Origin: Tritrichomonas musculus
Taxonomy: Eukaryota; Parabasalia; Tritrichomonadida; Tritrichomonadidae
Direction of reading: 5' to 3'
Assembly: GCA_039105265.1 (NCBI GenBank)
Contig: JAPFFF010000002.1
Coordinates: forward strand, 5,766,001 to 5,830,000
DNA: 64,000 bases
A program made the translations under genes and the position numbers. This document shows positions 18,617 to 27,599 of this stretch, in pieces. How positions within the stretch are numbered: the stretch's first letter is position 1; each line of letters starts with the position of its first letter. The notes below the pieces were generated by a model. That model did not search any database, was not told the origin of the DNA, and worked only from the letters and a program-made list of their open reading frames with translations.

Positions 18617-20911
18617 ATGTCAAAACAAGATAAAAATAATTCATCTGATAGCTTTGAATTAGATTTAAGTAATATTGATGATGAAACTATATTTGATAGT
18701 GAGGTATCTAAACCTGATGATGATGAAGAACTAGAGGACCCGATAGATTATTTTAAGAACACGTTTCTCAGTACATACAAACTAGAACACCCCAATGATT
18801 TAATTAATTTGTTGTATCAAATACAAAACAATGAATATACAGGAAGAAGTGTGGGAAAGATTCGTGAAATGAAAGTCAAGTTTCGTCGATTTGTTTCATT
18901 GATGAACAAAATCAATGCAGGTATTAAAAGTAAAGGCAATCGATTCCTTAGTTTAAAAGAGTACACAACAGATAAAAAAAGTCTTGATATCATTATCAAT
19001 TACTTCAATATTGTTGTCAATGATGATTTGAATTATAGTTCTGATGGTTTTCGTTCATCACCCATCAAACCACCGAGAAAGAGTCAAACACCACAAACCA
19101 ACAAAGGAAGAAGAAAGAGAACAAGCATACATGAACCAACACTTGATACTAATAAACGAAGAACACCAAGAAGAAAACGCATAACTCCGAGTGATTCTGA
19201 TGAAAATGACTCGACAATACAATTGCCTAAAGACAGTGAAGATTCATTACTTAATATAACATTAAGCGAATCAGATTCTGAGTCATTAATATTGAAAAAC
19301 GATGATTTATCTGATTCTTTTATTGAACCATCAAAGGAACACAATAAAAATAATTTTTCAACTAATAAAATGGCAGACGACAACAACAATAATAACGGAC
19401 CTCTTCAATCATTATATGATGATGAATTAGATGATTGGCAAGATGATAATGAAGCAGCAACCGAAGCATACAGATATGCAAGAACACCTGCAAAACAACC
19501 ATACAGATATGAAGATAATGAAGAAGAAGCACAAGAAATTAAATCACCTTTTGCAAGGAAATACAAAGGATATGCAGAAGATAACAAAGCAGATGATGAA
19601 ATACTTGATGAATTAATAAGAAATGCAAAGCAACCCTCAAAGAATACTCGCGGACGTCGTGATAAAAAAGATATGCCTCTTGTTAACTCAACATTAAAGG
19701 ATTCATTTGACAAGCTTGAAATACCTCGGGTTGGTGGTAATATATCCTATTACAGAGATAAATTTATTGATATGATTATTAACGGAAACTTCAGAATCAA
19801 ATACATTCCGAATGCAGCTTGTCGTGATACAGCTATTGAATACTGTAAGAATTCAGTTGATAAAGACGGTAAACCAAGATATCGTTTATTACCAGAAAAT
19901 GCCAAAGACCCGTTAGGAAACTCAATAACAGACTTGAACGGTGATAAAGTTGATGATGTTGTTTTAATTGATAGGAACGGTAATCCTTCAATCATTAACG
20001 GATACAAGCTTGTATTTGCTTCTCCTTACAAGAAAGTTTGGAAATCTGTTATTAAAACAAAACAAGAAAGAAAAGAAATGCCGTTCAATAAATGGATTCA
20101 ATCATTATTTGATAAAGATATCAAGAAAATTGATTGGGATGCTGGTCAATACAAATTAACAAAGGGAAAAGAAATGCAAGAGCTAGAAAATTATTACGGT
20201 CCTATGGGTCTGGGAAAAGCAAGAGTCAGCAAACGTATTACACCAAGTTCTTATTGGTCATCAATCTTTTCTAAAGTCTGGAAAGTGTATTGGAATGACG
20301 AACAATTCTTTGTATTATCTCCTTTGAAGAAACTCATCAATTACCTTGCTGTATCAAATATGTTATTTGCTTATCTCTTTGATGCTCCTTTCAAAGAAAT
20401 CATTCAAGACAATAAGTTCAATGGAAAGATATTAACATATGAACAATGGACATATTGGAAACAACAGAACAATAAAGAATATGTTTCAGTATTAGGAAAG
20501 AATGTTCAATCATATGTTGAGAAGATTATTGATAAAGCTATTGATATCACATCAGGAGAATTAAAGGCTGAACCAAGTCAATGGGGTAAACAATTTACTG
20601 AATTAATGCATTACATTGATTATGTTGTCTTTGGTGTTGGTTTCAATGTTGATGTAAGTAAGCAAGAAGGATATAACAGGTTGAAACGAAATGCAGAAGG
20701 AATTAAAGAAGCAACGCCAGAAGATATTAAGAACGTTAAAGATAATTTCATTAAACGAATCACCGCAGCAATAGAAAGAGATATATATCCAAATTGTGGA
20801 TACACAGCATTCAAAGCACAACTCAAAGAAAGTAAATTGCAGAACAAAAATAAATATGCTGATTTTGCTGTTAATCTTAAACCATTACATCAAAGAATGA
20901 ATAATGAATAA
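18617..20911 (+). CDS. Large acidic virion-type protein (PY-like candidate)
   Basis: 764 residues. The first 350 are acidic and disordered with Ser/Asp-rich runs, Arg/Lys patches and Asn repeats; the rest is a structured domain. Near residue 437 it carries DLNGDKVDDVVLIDRNGNPS followed by INGYKL, a calcium-loop-like DxNxDxxxD segment leading into a G-x-INGY motif. I recall this NGD...D(V)V...G...NGY pattern from virion proteins of Polinton-like and other DNA viruses, which suggests a structural role. It is the best candidate here for the Polinton PY class, but the assignment is by pattern only. It converges with the 396-residue gene without a gap. Confidence 0.6.
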   Translation: MSKQDKNNSSDSFELDLSNIDDETIFDSEVSKPDDDEELEDPIDYFKNTFLSTYKLEHPNDLINLLYQIQNNEYTGRSVGKIREMKVKFRRFVSLMNKINAGIKSKGNRFLSLKEYTTDKKSLDIIINYFNIVVNDDLNYSSDGFRSSPIKPPRKSQTPQTNKGRRKRTSIHEPTLDTNKRRTPRRKRITPSDSDENDSTIQLPKDSEDSLLNITLSESDSESLILKNDDLSDSFIEPSKEHNKNNFSTNKMADDNNNNNGPLQSLYDDELDDWQDDNEAATEAYRYARTPAKQPYRYEDNEEEAQEIKSPFARKYKGYAEDNKADDEILDELIRNAKQPSKNTRGRRDKKDMPLVNSTLKDSFDKLEIPRVGGNISYYRDKFIDMIINGNFRIKYIPNAACRDTAIEYCKNSVDKDGKPRYRLLPENAKDPLGNSITDLNGDKVDDVVLIDRNGNPSIINGYKLVFASPYKKVWKSVIKTKQERKEMPFNKWIQSLFDKDIKKIDWDAGQYKLTKGKEMQELENYYGPMGLGKARVSKRITPSSYWSSIFSKVWKVYWNDEQFFVLSPLKKLINYLAVSNMLFAYLFDAPFKEIIQDNKFNGKILTYEQWTYWKQQNNKEYVSVLGKNVQSYVEKIIDKAIDITSGELKAEPSQWGKQFTELMHYIDYVVFGVGFNVDVSKQEGYNRLKRNAEGIKEATPEDIKNVKDNFIKRITAAIERDIYPNCGYTAFKAQLKESKLQNKNKYADFAVNLKPLHQRMNNE

Positions 20912-22102
20912 TTAATTTAAATCAAAACCTCCATTATTGTTATTATTATTATTTTTGTCATTTGGGTCTGAAACGATTCTAAAACTATAACGTTTTGTTG
21001 ATTGTGGTTGCTGATTATATTCTTCTTCACTTGACAAGTCTTCAAAAGTATTATTATTATTATTTATGTTTTGTTGTCGTTCATAATAATTTGATGTCTT
21101 ATTAGGATTTGGTGTTTCAAAATCAAAGCCTTGTGATTGATTTTGGTTTTCTTCGTGCCAATCTTCTTCAATTTCCATAGGTTCATAATTCGGTAAAGAA
21201 TTATTTTGTTGAACTATTTTTTGATATGTTTCCGAGCTATTAGGAATAGTTCGTTTTGCTGATGCTGAAAAGTGAACTTTGTTATCTTTTGGCAAGTGCT
21301 TATATATTGGTTCTGATTGTTGCATTTGCAGCTGATTGGAAATCTTTTCTAACATTTTTATTAGTTTTGCATCAAATCTCTTTGGAGTCGATATTGATTC
21401 TTTTGTATTAAAACCTGAATCCTGTGTTATTTTTCTCGGTTTGAATACAGGATATTCATCGGCTATTGTATCATTTCGAAAACTAAAAGCCGATTTTTCA
21501 ATTGATTTTGTACCTGTATTATGATTTAAATCTGCTGTTATCGATTTTGCAATTTCCTCGTTGTCAGATTCAGGAGTTGTATTAACATAACAATCAATTA
21601 TCGGAATTTTTTCAGGGTTATCGTAAATATAAAAAGATAAATATGTTTGTGCTGCATTAGGGTCATAGTTTATATCAGCTGCAGTTATAATATTATCAAA
21701 TGCCTTTATGAATGATTCAGAAGTGAAAGCAAAGTAAGTTTTATGAAAATAAGATTCACCGTTATAATTTTTATAATATTTTGTTAATGCTTTTGGTGTA
21801 TTATCAACTATTAATATAAATATAGGTTCCTGATATCCTGTAAGAATCTTTTTTGTAAACACGTATGAAGGTTTTTCAGGTGTATCACCATCAAGATATA
21901 TTATCCATGTAGGTCTACTTGTTAACATATCACCTTTAGTTGTACTTTTAGCTTGCTTTGGAAATATGAAAATTGAAGGGAAAAAATATCTATTTTTTTC
22001 TACTGTAATCAATGCAAATGTAATCGGTGCAACATCATCAATTTTATAACGGCTCATATCAGCCAATTGATTCGGATTTAAATAAATTACCTTAGAATCC
22101 AT
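20912..22102 (-). CDS. Unrecognised 396-residue protein with disordered tail
   Basis: The first 175 residues form a compact alpha/beta-looking domain (IYLNPNQLADMSRYKIDDVA; ITFALITVEKNRYFFPSIFI), with hydrophobic strands and few charged runs. The remaining 220 residues are low-complexity, rich in Asn, Gln, Ser and Pro, ending in an Asn run. It lies in the structural block with the putative minor capsid protein, integrase and capsid genes on the same strand, so a virion role is plausible. No family recognised. Confidence 0.65.
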   Translation of the reverse strand: MDSKVIYLNPNQLADMSRYKIDDVAPITFALITVEKNRYFFPSIFIFPKQAKSTTKGDMLTSRPTWIIYLDGDTPEKPSYVFTKKILTGYQEPIFILIVDNTPKALTKYYKNYNGESYFHKTYFAFTSESFIKAFDNIITAADINYDPNAAQTYLSFYIYDNPEKIPIIDCYVNTTPESDNEEIAKSITADLNHNTGTKSIEKSAFSFRNDTIADEYPVFKPRKITQDSGFNTKESISTPKRFDAKLIKMLEKISNQLQMQQSEPIYKHLPKDNKVHFSASAKRTIPNSSETYQKIVQQNNSLPNYEPMEIEEDWHEENQNQSQGFDFETPNPNKTSNYYERQQNINNNNNTFEDLSSEEEYNQQPQSTKRYSFRIVSDPNDKNNNNNNNGGFDLN

Positions 22103-22114
22103 TTTGAATAGTCA

Positions 22115-22465
22115 TTAATAAATCAAAAGACAACTGAATATAAATGATTCAGGTTCAATAACGTTTCCTTTCATATCTGTAAACCATAAATGATACTCTT
22201 TTTTTGTATTGTTCAGACACTCATATTTTCGATATTTCGTTTGTCGTCTGTTAGCAAGCATAATGAAATGGTCGCAGAAAGGCATGAATTCAACTATATC
22301 TGAATGAACCATCAAATCACCGACAATATGTTGATTGACAACAGCCCCACAATACTGAACAACAATGTACTTCTTGTTGCGACTATAAACGAAATCATCA
22401 GGAAGATTAAAATCTTTTGATTGTGTGTGATAGTATCGTTTTGTGATTGGTTGTTTAGCTTTCAT
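22115..22465 (-). CDS. Probable minor capsid (penton-like) protein
   Basis: 116 residues, beta-rich by eye. The C-terminal part reads EYHLWFTDMKGNVIEPESFI and then FSCLLIY. A final strand pair of the type hxhWFxDxxGxxI...hhhxLhIY is one I associate with short jelly-roll virion proteins of Polinton-like elements. The gene lies directly upstream of the 396-residue gene and overlaps the start of the integrase gene's end by 11 bp on the same strand. The old remnant flanking this element contains a gene with a vaguely similar end. Minor capsid identity is a reasonable guess, not a proof. Confidence 0.45.
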   Translation of the reverse strand: MKAKQPITKRYYHTQSKDFNLPDDFVYSRNKKYIVVQYCGAVVNQHIVGDLMVHSDIVEFMPFCDHFIMLANRRQTKYRKYECLNNTKKEYHLWFTDMKGNVIEPESFIFSCLLIY

Positions 22466-23534
22466 TTTGCGTTTTATAAGTCAAAAAGAATACTTTATAA
22501 TCATCATTCAAAGCATCTATTGATGAACAAACATATTTTGTGTACATGATTGGAACTGTTATTATTGTTTTGTTCTTCAGTGTTTTGTTAGTTTGACGCA
22601 AAGGATTTAATAGTTTACATTTAACGTTTCCTGATTCATAACAAATGAATTCAGCAAGTTCATTGAACACTCTTCTTCGCTTTTCATGTTTCTTTTCTGT
22701 TTTTCCGTAATCGGTGTGAATGAGTATTATATTTTTGGGTTTATATGACAGAAGACCTTTAAATCGTTGTTTTTGTTGAATCTCTTTCAATTGCATTGAT
22801 TTGGCTCTAATGTATTGCCATTCAAGGTCGCGGTCATCTTGCATCTGTTGAGGTGTTAGATAAATGTATTTTGATTGTCGTTTGTCAAGGTATTCATCAG
22901 TTTCTTCGTCAAATGATGTGTATAAAGGATTCAATAAACGAAGAGATGCATGAGGCGTGTTATTGTACCATTCAACCGTTTGTTGTATCAATACATTGTT
23001 TGTCATTCGTTGTTGTGATTGACCGAAAGCATTTCGTAATGTTCTGATTACTGCATCGACACATTTATGTGCATTCGTGAAAGGTGAATCATCAATGATT
23101 AACTTTATTTTGTTTGGTGCTTTGAATTTAATTGTGTGTTTGTCTAATTGATATCTTTGCTCTTCACCGTTGCAATAACTTTTGAATGCATTTGATATAA
23201 AAGCCTTTTCACCATCACATTTAATTGTTTCAATTCTGATATTTCTTTTATTGACTAGTTTATCAATTACTTTGATTACATAATACTCAGACTTGTAATC
23301 AATTGGTTCAACAATTAGGTATTTGGTGTTTACATTGATTATTACTAAATAAGCTTTATTTAATGCAAACATTATATCAATTTCGTACGCATACGGTTCA
23401 AATGAGAAGTCAGGTTTTGATAGTTTCTTTACTGTCTTCAATTGGTAATCCTTAATATAGGGCTCGGTTTTAATGCCCGTGTCTTTGATGTACTTGTATT
23501 TAGATTTGAAAGGATAGTTGATTGATTCATTCAT
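22455..23534 (-). CDS. Retroviral-type (rve) integrase
   Basis: Catalyses insertion of the element into host DNA, producing the 6-bp duplications seen around it. The RNase H-fold core begins near residue 45 (YEIDIMFALNKAYLVIINV) with the first catalytic Asp, the second lies in KCDGEKAF near residue 105, and the helix that normally carries the third acidic residue follows near 165 (HKCVDAVIRTLRNAFG). After the core come the W-Y-N-N-T-P-H motif (EWYNNTPHASLRLLNP), typical of integrases, and a C-terminal basic domain. Length 359 fits Polinton integrases. No chromodomain recognised. It stands next to the capsid gene on the same strand. Confidence 0.88.
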   Translation of the reverse strand: MNESINYPFKSKYKYIKDTGIKTEPYIKDYQLKTVKKLSKPDFSFEPYAYEIDIMFALNKAYLVIINVNTKYLIVEPIDYKSEYYVIKVIDKLVNKRNIRIETIKCDGEKAFISNAFKSYCNGEEQRYQLDKHTIKFKAPNKIKLIIDDSPFTNAHKCVDAVIRTLRNAFGQSQQRMTNNVLIQQTVEWYNNTPHASLRLLNPLYTSFDEETDEYLDKRQSKYIYLTPQQMQDDRDLEWQYIRAKSMQLKEIQQKQRFKGLLSYKPKNIILIHTDYGKTEKKHEKRRRVFNELAEFICYESGNVKCKLLNPLRQTNKTLKNKTIITVPIMYTKYVCSSIDALNDDYKVFFLTYKTQNES

Positions 23535-23617
23535 TTGAATCGCAAAAATAAAGCATTAATTTATGAAGGAACTCTGTTCCCTTTTGCAAAGCAAAATGAT
23601 TATTTAATGAAATCAAT

Positions 23618-25567
23618 TTATTTATTCATTTGCTTGTGCTTCCTTCTGGTGATTGAATCATCATGATATTCTAAACCGTCAAGTGATAGTTTAAAGTAAG
23701 AGTCCCTAGTTATCCAAAGTTGAGTCGGAGGAGGTTTGACAATGGTTCCATCTGGTTCAACAACATTGAAATATGTGTCATCATCTCCTGTATATATTGG
23801 TTGCCCATTGACTTGTATCTGAACGTTTCCGAAACCTCCATCAAGTCCGTCATAACAATATCCTGCACTTGCTCGTTCTGTTTGAATGTTGAATACAAAT
23901 GATGTTGCATCACTGATTGTGTTGTTGTATCTCTTACCGTTAGCGTCATTCTTTGGCATTGTCATCGAATCCTCAAATTCCTTTGTGCATGAAAGAGTGA
24001 TTGCATCTAAATCACCAGCCGTTAATTGATTTTCAAAGAATCGTGCACCAATGGTTGAAACGTTTTCGTCTGGGAAGTTCTTTCCACCAATATTCAAGAA
24101 ACAATTTTGATAAACTGGGTTTTCAAAGACAGTTAAATCATTATGATGCTTTGGAAACATGATTGATAAATTAGTTGCATTGATTAATGGGATATTCAAT
24201 GTTGACTTGATTCCGTTTGCTGCTGGAGCGATTGGAAAAGCATGATAATCAACTTTTTGTGAAGGAATGATTAAACCTTGTCTTAAAATGTCTTCAATTC
24301 CTTGTCTTGTAGCTTCACAAACTCCAAAGCCTTGCATATTAGATTTACAAGCTGTGATGGTCATTCGATTAACTGTTAATGTTGCTGTTTGTTTTGAATA
24401 ATGAGCGCTCATCAACTTGTTGGCTTCAGTTTTAGATACAAAGTTAACGTAAACATGACCTGCATGTGATGGTTGAGGTAATTTACCATGTTCTTTGGTA
24501 TAATGGGCTTGACAAATTGCTTTATTATCATCAGTCTTTTCAATTCCAAGTTCAGTAAATTCATCATCAGTAAAGCTAAATATTAATGAACAATTTTCAA
24601 TCAGTTCATCGAAATCACCTCCAGATGCAGATACGTATTGTTCTCTAACTTCATACTTCAATTGATATTTCGTTGGTGTTGGTTCAGGTGATGGTGGGTC
24701 TGGATTGTCTCCAGGTCCTGGAATCACTGCTTGATTACCAATTTGTGTGAATTGATGTTTGAGGTGTCCTCGTGCTTTGATTTCCTTTAGTCTGTTTAAT
24801 TCTTCCATCGATATTGAATCATTATCTTCAAGAAATACTTTTGCTTCAGCAACTGTGTAAGGGTCTAATACTGCCCAAACAAGACCAGCGGGACTAACTT
24901 GAAAACGAATTGATAAATCACCAATGATTCCGTTAGGGAATAAATCGAATGCCTGTAATGCAAGCAAATCATCAAAAGGAACATTCAAATCAAATTCGAC
25001 TTCACTTCTTCCTGTGTTCTTAAATGAATTCAAGTTAACATAAGCTCCTGCATGTGTCTGTGAATAGTTGCTAATGTTTTCCCACAATGAATGAACGAAT
25101 CTGCGACGTTTCTTCTCGGCTTCTGGTTTAACTGAAGAATATAAGAAGCCCTCACGAATGCATTCATTCTGTTGGTATCCGACATTGACATTATTATGAA
25201 GAATCTCTAACCTGTCAAACAACTGGTTTGATGATTTGAAACCGACAAACAGTTTGTACAAGTTGTTGGGGTCATTGATTTCATTTAATTTACTCATATC
25301 TGTATTCAATGACAAATCTAATTTAACGTGAAATGTTAAGAAACCTTTATCAATATCACTTATGAAGTGGTCAGGATGTGTTAAACTTATTTGCGAATAT
25401 TGTCCTTGATGAAATGGAGCTGGTTGGTCATGACAGTCAACAGTTCTAAATGAAAATGAACGCGTACCGTCATTGACATTAATCATGTTTCTCATCTCTT
25501 CAAATGCATGAAGAACGTTTCCTGTTTCAGTGCGAAGATTATGGGCTCTCTCGTTTCTGTATAACAT
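23618..25567 (-). CDS. Major capsid protein, double jelly-roll type
   Basis: 649 residues, a usual length for the hexon-like capsid protein of Polintons. N-terminal strands are interspersed with conserved-looking segments: FRTVDCHDQPAPFHQGQYSQ, a long region of alternating hydrophobic residues (GFLTFHVKLDLSL), FDRLEILHNNVNV, and a Pro-rich insert near residue 290 (PGPGDNPDPPSPEPTP) that could be a surface loop. The second half is again beta-rich. No zinc site or enzyme motif. Position next to the integrase and a pVI/pX-like small protein fits the Polinton structural block. A TCATA initiator-like site stands directly before its ATG, and the start lies 49 bp from the divergent 84-residue gene. 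Confidence 0.85.
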   Translation of the reverse strand: MLYRNERAHNLRTETGNVLHAFEEMRNMINVNDGTRSFSFRTVDCHDQPAPFHQGQYSQISLTHPDHFISDIDKGFLTFHVKLDLSLNTDMSKLNEINDPNNLYKLFVGFKSSNQLFDRLEILHNNVNVGYQQNECIREGFLYSSVKPEAEKKRRRFVHSLWENISNYSQTHAGAYVNLNSFKNTGRSEVEFDLNVPFDDLLALQAFDLFPNGIIGDLSIRFQVSPAGLVWAVLDPYTVAEAKVFLEDNDSISMEELNRLKEIKARGHLKHQFTQIGNQAVIPGPGDNPDPPSPEPTPTKYQLKYEVREQYVSASGGDFDELIENCSLIFSFTDDEFTELGIEKTDDNKAICQAHYTKEHGKLPQPSHAGHVYVNFVSKTEANKLMSAHYSKQTATLTVNRMTITACKSNMQGFGVCEATRQGIEDILRQGLIIPSQKVDYHAFPIAPAANGIKSTLNIPLINATNLSIMFPKHHNDLTVFENPVYQNCFLNIGGKNFPDENVSTIGARFFENQLTAGDLDAITLSCTKEFEDSMTMPKNDANGKRYNNTISDATSFVFNIQTERASAGYCYDGLDGGFGNVQIQVNGQPIYTGDDDTYFNVVEPDGTIVKPPPTQLWITRDSYFKLSLDGLEYHDDSITRRKHKQMNK

Positions 25568-25616
25568 TTATGATTGAATAAAAAGGAAATAAAACACTTT
25601 TATCATTAATTAAATT
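25568..25616. promoter_or_regulatory. Divergent capsid / pVI-like promoter region
   Basis: 49 bp separate the two ATGs. On the minus strand TCATAA abuts the capsid ATG; on the plus strand TCATTA lies at 25603-25608, nine bases before the ATG of the 84-residue gene. Both fit the trichomonad initiator TCAY(T/A), so the pair is probably driven from one compact two-way promoter. Confidence 0.5.
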
Positions 25617-25871
25617 ATGGGTGTCGGTATATTCAACAAAATCAAGAACGCATTTAAATCAATTGGCGGCAAAGTAAAATCATTCGCTCAGAAAGCAGTT
25701 AAAGCATTACCAAAAGTTGTTGATGTTGGAAAGCAAATCGTTGACAGAGTTAAACCGATTACACAATTCATTCCTGGTGTCGGTCAGGTTGTTGACGCAA
25801 TTGATACAGGTTTAAATGTTGCTGACAGAGTTGGGAGATTTGGAAAATCAATATTGAATGAAGTTAAATGA
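25617..25871 (+). CDS. Small amphipathic protein, pVI/pX-like
   Basis: 84 residues, beginning MGVGIFNKIKNAFKSIGGKV. The first 35 residues form a strongly amphipathic, basic helix, and a glycine/proline-bounded hydrophobic segment follows (FIPGVGQVVDAIDTGLNV). The pattern matches small core or membrane-lytic proteins of adenovirus-like and phage-like systems (pVI, pX/mu): a basic amphipathic head that binds DNA or membranes. Its place beside the capsid gene supports a virion role. The family match is by character, not by signature. Confidence 0.6.
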   Translation: MGVGIFNKIKNAFKSIGGKVKSFAQKAVKALPKVVDVGKQIVDRVKPITQFIPGVGQVVDAIDTGLNVADRVGRFGKSILNEVK

Positions 25872-25907
25872 AAAACAATGAATTATAATGATTTAATATA
25901 ATTATAA

Positions 25908-26384
25908 ATGAATGAAAACATTAATGAACTTAAAGTTATAAATGATAATGTAAATGAATCAAAAGTATTTAAATCAATTGAAGAGTTCAATTTGTTCTAT
26001 CAAAAGAATATCGAGCAAATGAAATCACAAACGACTAACTATTTGAACAAGATTTATAAAATCATCACTAATGACGGCAACGAATACAAAATCACTAAGC
26101 GAAATTGTACAGACGGTAAAAGACTTAACGGCGACATTTATTTGAAGAAAGTTGGGAACACAATCACTAAAACACTTGAAAATGACAACATCAAAGCTGA
26201 TATATCATTAATGAAAGAATCGATTAACGAACTCAATGAATTAATAAATCAATTGAACAACAAAAATAAAATACTTGAAGAACATATTAATAAGCTTTCA
26301 AACGTTGTCGACCAACAATCAAAAGTTATTAATGAATATGTATTAAATGTTGTTGCTCCTGACAACCACAGAATGATTAAGTGA
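25908..26384 (+). CDS. 158-residue coiled-coil protein
   Basis: Asn-, Glu- and Lys-rich. Residues about 95-150 form a long predicted coiled coil (LMKESINELNELINQLNNKN and onward) with regular Leu/Ile/Val spacing. The middle (residues 50-80) contains a short beta-like stretch with Lys/Arg/Cys. Could be a trimeric stalk or a scaffold. Same strand as the pVI-like gene, 36 bp after it; its end overlaps the convergent 77-residue gene by 42 bp. No family recognised. Confidence 0.65.
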   Translation: MNENINELKVINDNVNESKVFKSIEEFNLFYQKNIEQMKSQTTNYLNKIYKIITNDGNEYKITKRNCTDGKRLNGDIYLKKVGNTITKTLENDNIKADISLMKESINELNELINQLNNKNKILEEHINKLSNVVDQQSKVINEYVLNVVAPDNHRMIK

Positions 26385-26576
26385 ATCATGATGATTTAAT
26401 GATTTAGTCGTTTTTGGAGGTGGTTCATGAAATATATTTCCTTTTTCATTATAACATTTCACTGTTGGTGCTGAATTTATTTTTGTTCTATTCTTTTGCA
26501 TCGTTAATTGTAATCTATCAAAATGGTTTTTATGCTTATCGTCATGAACGGTTCTTAATTGATTAATAGCAGACAT
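26343..26576 (-). CDS. 77-residue basic protein
   Basis: Starts MSAINQLRTVHDDKHKNHFD. Basic and hydrophilic, with many His, Lys and Asn; no hydrophobic segment. The ATG shares a 14-bp AT-only spacer with the divergent 75-residue gene. The overlap with the 158-residue gene makes it less certain than its neighbours, but the start context and clean divergent pairing favour a real gene. Confidence 0.5.
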   Translation of the reverse strand: MSAINQLRTVHDDKHKNHFDRLQLTMQKNRTKINSAPTVKCYNEKGNIFHEPPPKTTKSLNHHDSLNHSVVVRSNNI

Positions 26577-26590
26577 TTAATTATTATTAA
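26577..26590. promoter_or_regulatory. 14-bp divergent spacer
   Basis: Only 14 A/T bases (TTAATTATTATTAA) separate the ATGs of the 77- and 75-residue genes; with the two ATGs it reads almost as a palindrome. Any promoter elements must overlap coding sequence or the leaders must be almost absent. Confidence 0.5.
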
Positions 26591-26818
26591 ATGAGTGAAC
26601 TAACAGAATACAAGAAAGAAATACCAGAACTAAAACGAATCAAACGAGGATTGAAAGAAAAGTGTTATGATTACAAACAATGTCTCAACAATATCAAATC
26701 AGGAATGTTGGGCTCTGACGGTCTTGCCGTTCGTGAGTCTCTTATCGAAGACATCAACAGCCTCAAACACAAACTGCATCAACTTGAAGATGAATTAAAT
26801 GAGTTGTCCAATAAATGA
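26591..26818 (+). CDS. 75-residue coiled-coil protein reaching into the right TIR
   Basis: Helical throughout; residues about 48-73 form a coiled coil (LIEDINSLKHKLHQLEDELN). The last 18 codons lie in the 254-bp terminal repeat, so the same coding sequence exists in mirror form, without the rest of the gene, at the left end. Function unknown. Confidence 0.6.
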   Translation: MSELTEYKKEIPELKRIKRGLKEKCYDYKQCLNNIKSGMLGSDGLAVRESLIEDINSLKHKLHQLEDELNELSNK

Positions 26819-27018
26819 ACATCAATTGATGTCAAACAATAAGTTCATATTATTTTTATTCATTAGTCGTGTTGACGTGGGGCTTTAGCCCTGCGGAAAC
26901 CGACTCATATATACTACTAAAACAAGTTCAAAGATGTAAATTCCAAAATGAAGATTCAAAGTGGCGACCGTCAATCTCAATTTTATCTCACCCCACCAAA
27001 TCAACACCCTTACTCTCT
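26765..27018. repeat. Right terminal inverted repeat of the 21-kb Polinton
   Basis: Reverse complement of 6019-6272. It holds the end of the 75-residue gene and, 100 bp from the outer end, the AGTAGT-type inner terminus motif. Confidence 0.93.
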
Positions 27019-27024
27019 ATGGTG
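27019..27024. repeat. Target-site duplication ATGGTG, right copy (21-kb Polinton)
   Basis: Identical to 6013-6018. Confidence 0.92.
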
Positions 27025-27361
27025 TGTTATTTTTGATTTCAATTGGTAGTGTAGTGTTATATAGTCCAGTTAATAGTTGTTTTCGATGACTGATAGATTT
27101 AATGGTGATATCTTTGGTTGAAAGCATAGTAATTGTATTGTCAGCGTTTACACTAAATGTTATAATATTGACACATTCATCATTTTTCATTTGTGTTGAA
27201 TTCATTTTGTTAATTATTTCTTTGATTTCATATGAATATTTATTTTCAAATGTTATTTTTATTAATTGTTTTTCATCATCAATGAATTCAAAATTGTCAT
27301 CTGTTGTTGATAATGGATGAAATATAATATTTGATGTAACTACATTTCCACGGAATGTCAA
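27019..27361 (-). pseudogene. Proximal half of the gene interrupted by the 21-kb Polinton
   Basis: Same strand as 5675-6018, and the two stretches abut the two target duplications. The residues are rich in Ile, Thr, Asn and Lys with beta-like spacing (ENKYSYEIKEIINKMNSTQM; NIITFSVNADNTITMLSTKD). No family recognised; a virion protein is possible given the beta-rich character. Confidence 0.45.
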
Positions 27362-27425
27362 TGTTTAATGATACTGTGCAATAATCAGACGGTTTCGAAT
27401 GAACAGAATATAACATAATTTAATA

Positions 27426-27599
27426 ATGAATAAAATGACAATTGCGTTATACGCTTACAAATCTAAAGAAACTGAAATTTTTATTAACAAGGGATTTAAG
27501 ATTTTCGTTGGTGAAGATGATGAAGGAAACGAACAAATAAATATAACTAATAGTGATAATGATACAATTAAATTCAATTGCATTTACAACAAGGAATAA
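27426..27599 (+). CDS. 57-residue frame of the old remnant
   Basis: Begins MNKMTIALYAYKSKETEIFI and ends cleanly; beta-rich by eye (KGFKIFVGEDDEGNEQINIT). It is divergent from the interrupted gene, with 64 bp between frames. It resembles a module of a fibre- or adaptor-like protein, without a firm match. It might be a whole small gene or part of a larger decayed one. Confidence 0.4.
   Translation: MNKMTIALYAYKSKETEIFINKGFKIFVGEDDEGNEQINITNSDNDTIKFNCIYNKE

Larger units (their letters stand above)
6019..27018. mobile_element. Polinton (Maverick), 21.0 kb, looks whole
   Basis: The element is bounded by 254-bp terminal inverted repeats that begin AGAGAGTAAGGGTG and by a perfect 6-bp target duplication. 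It encodes the hallmark Polinton set: family B DNA polymerase, rve-type integrase, A32-like packaging ATPase and major capsid protein, plus a putative minor capsid protein, a pVI/pX-like peptide, a fibre-like protein, an HNH endonuclease and several small proteins. All these frames are long and open; I saw no break in any core gene, so it looks recent. An adenovirus-type protease was not recognised. It sits inside a gene of the older Polinton-like remnant. Confidence 0.95.

Noticed and set aside
6119-26918. Taking the AGTAGT motifs as the true ends of the 21-kb Polinton
   Set aside because: No direct duplication exists at those positions, and the inverted repeat continues 100 bp further out to a perfect ATGGTG duplication.
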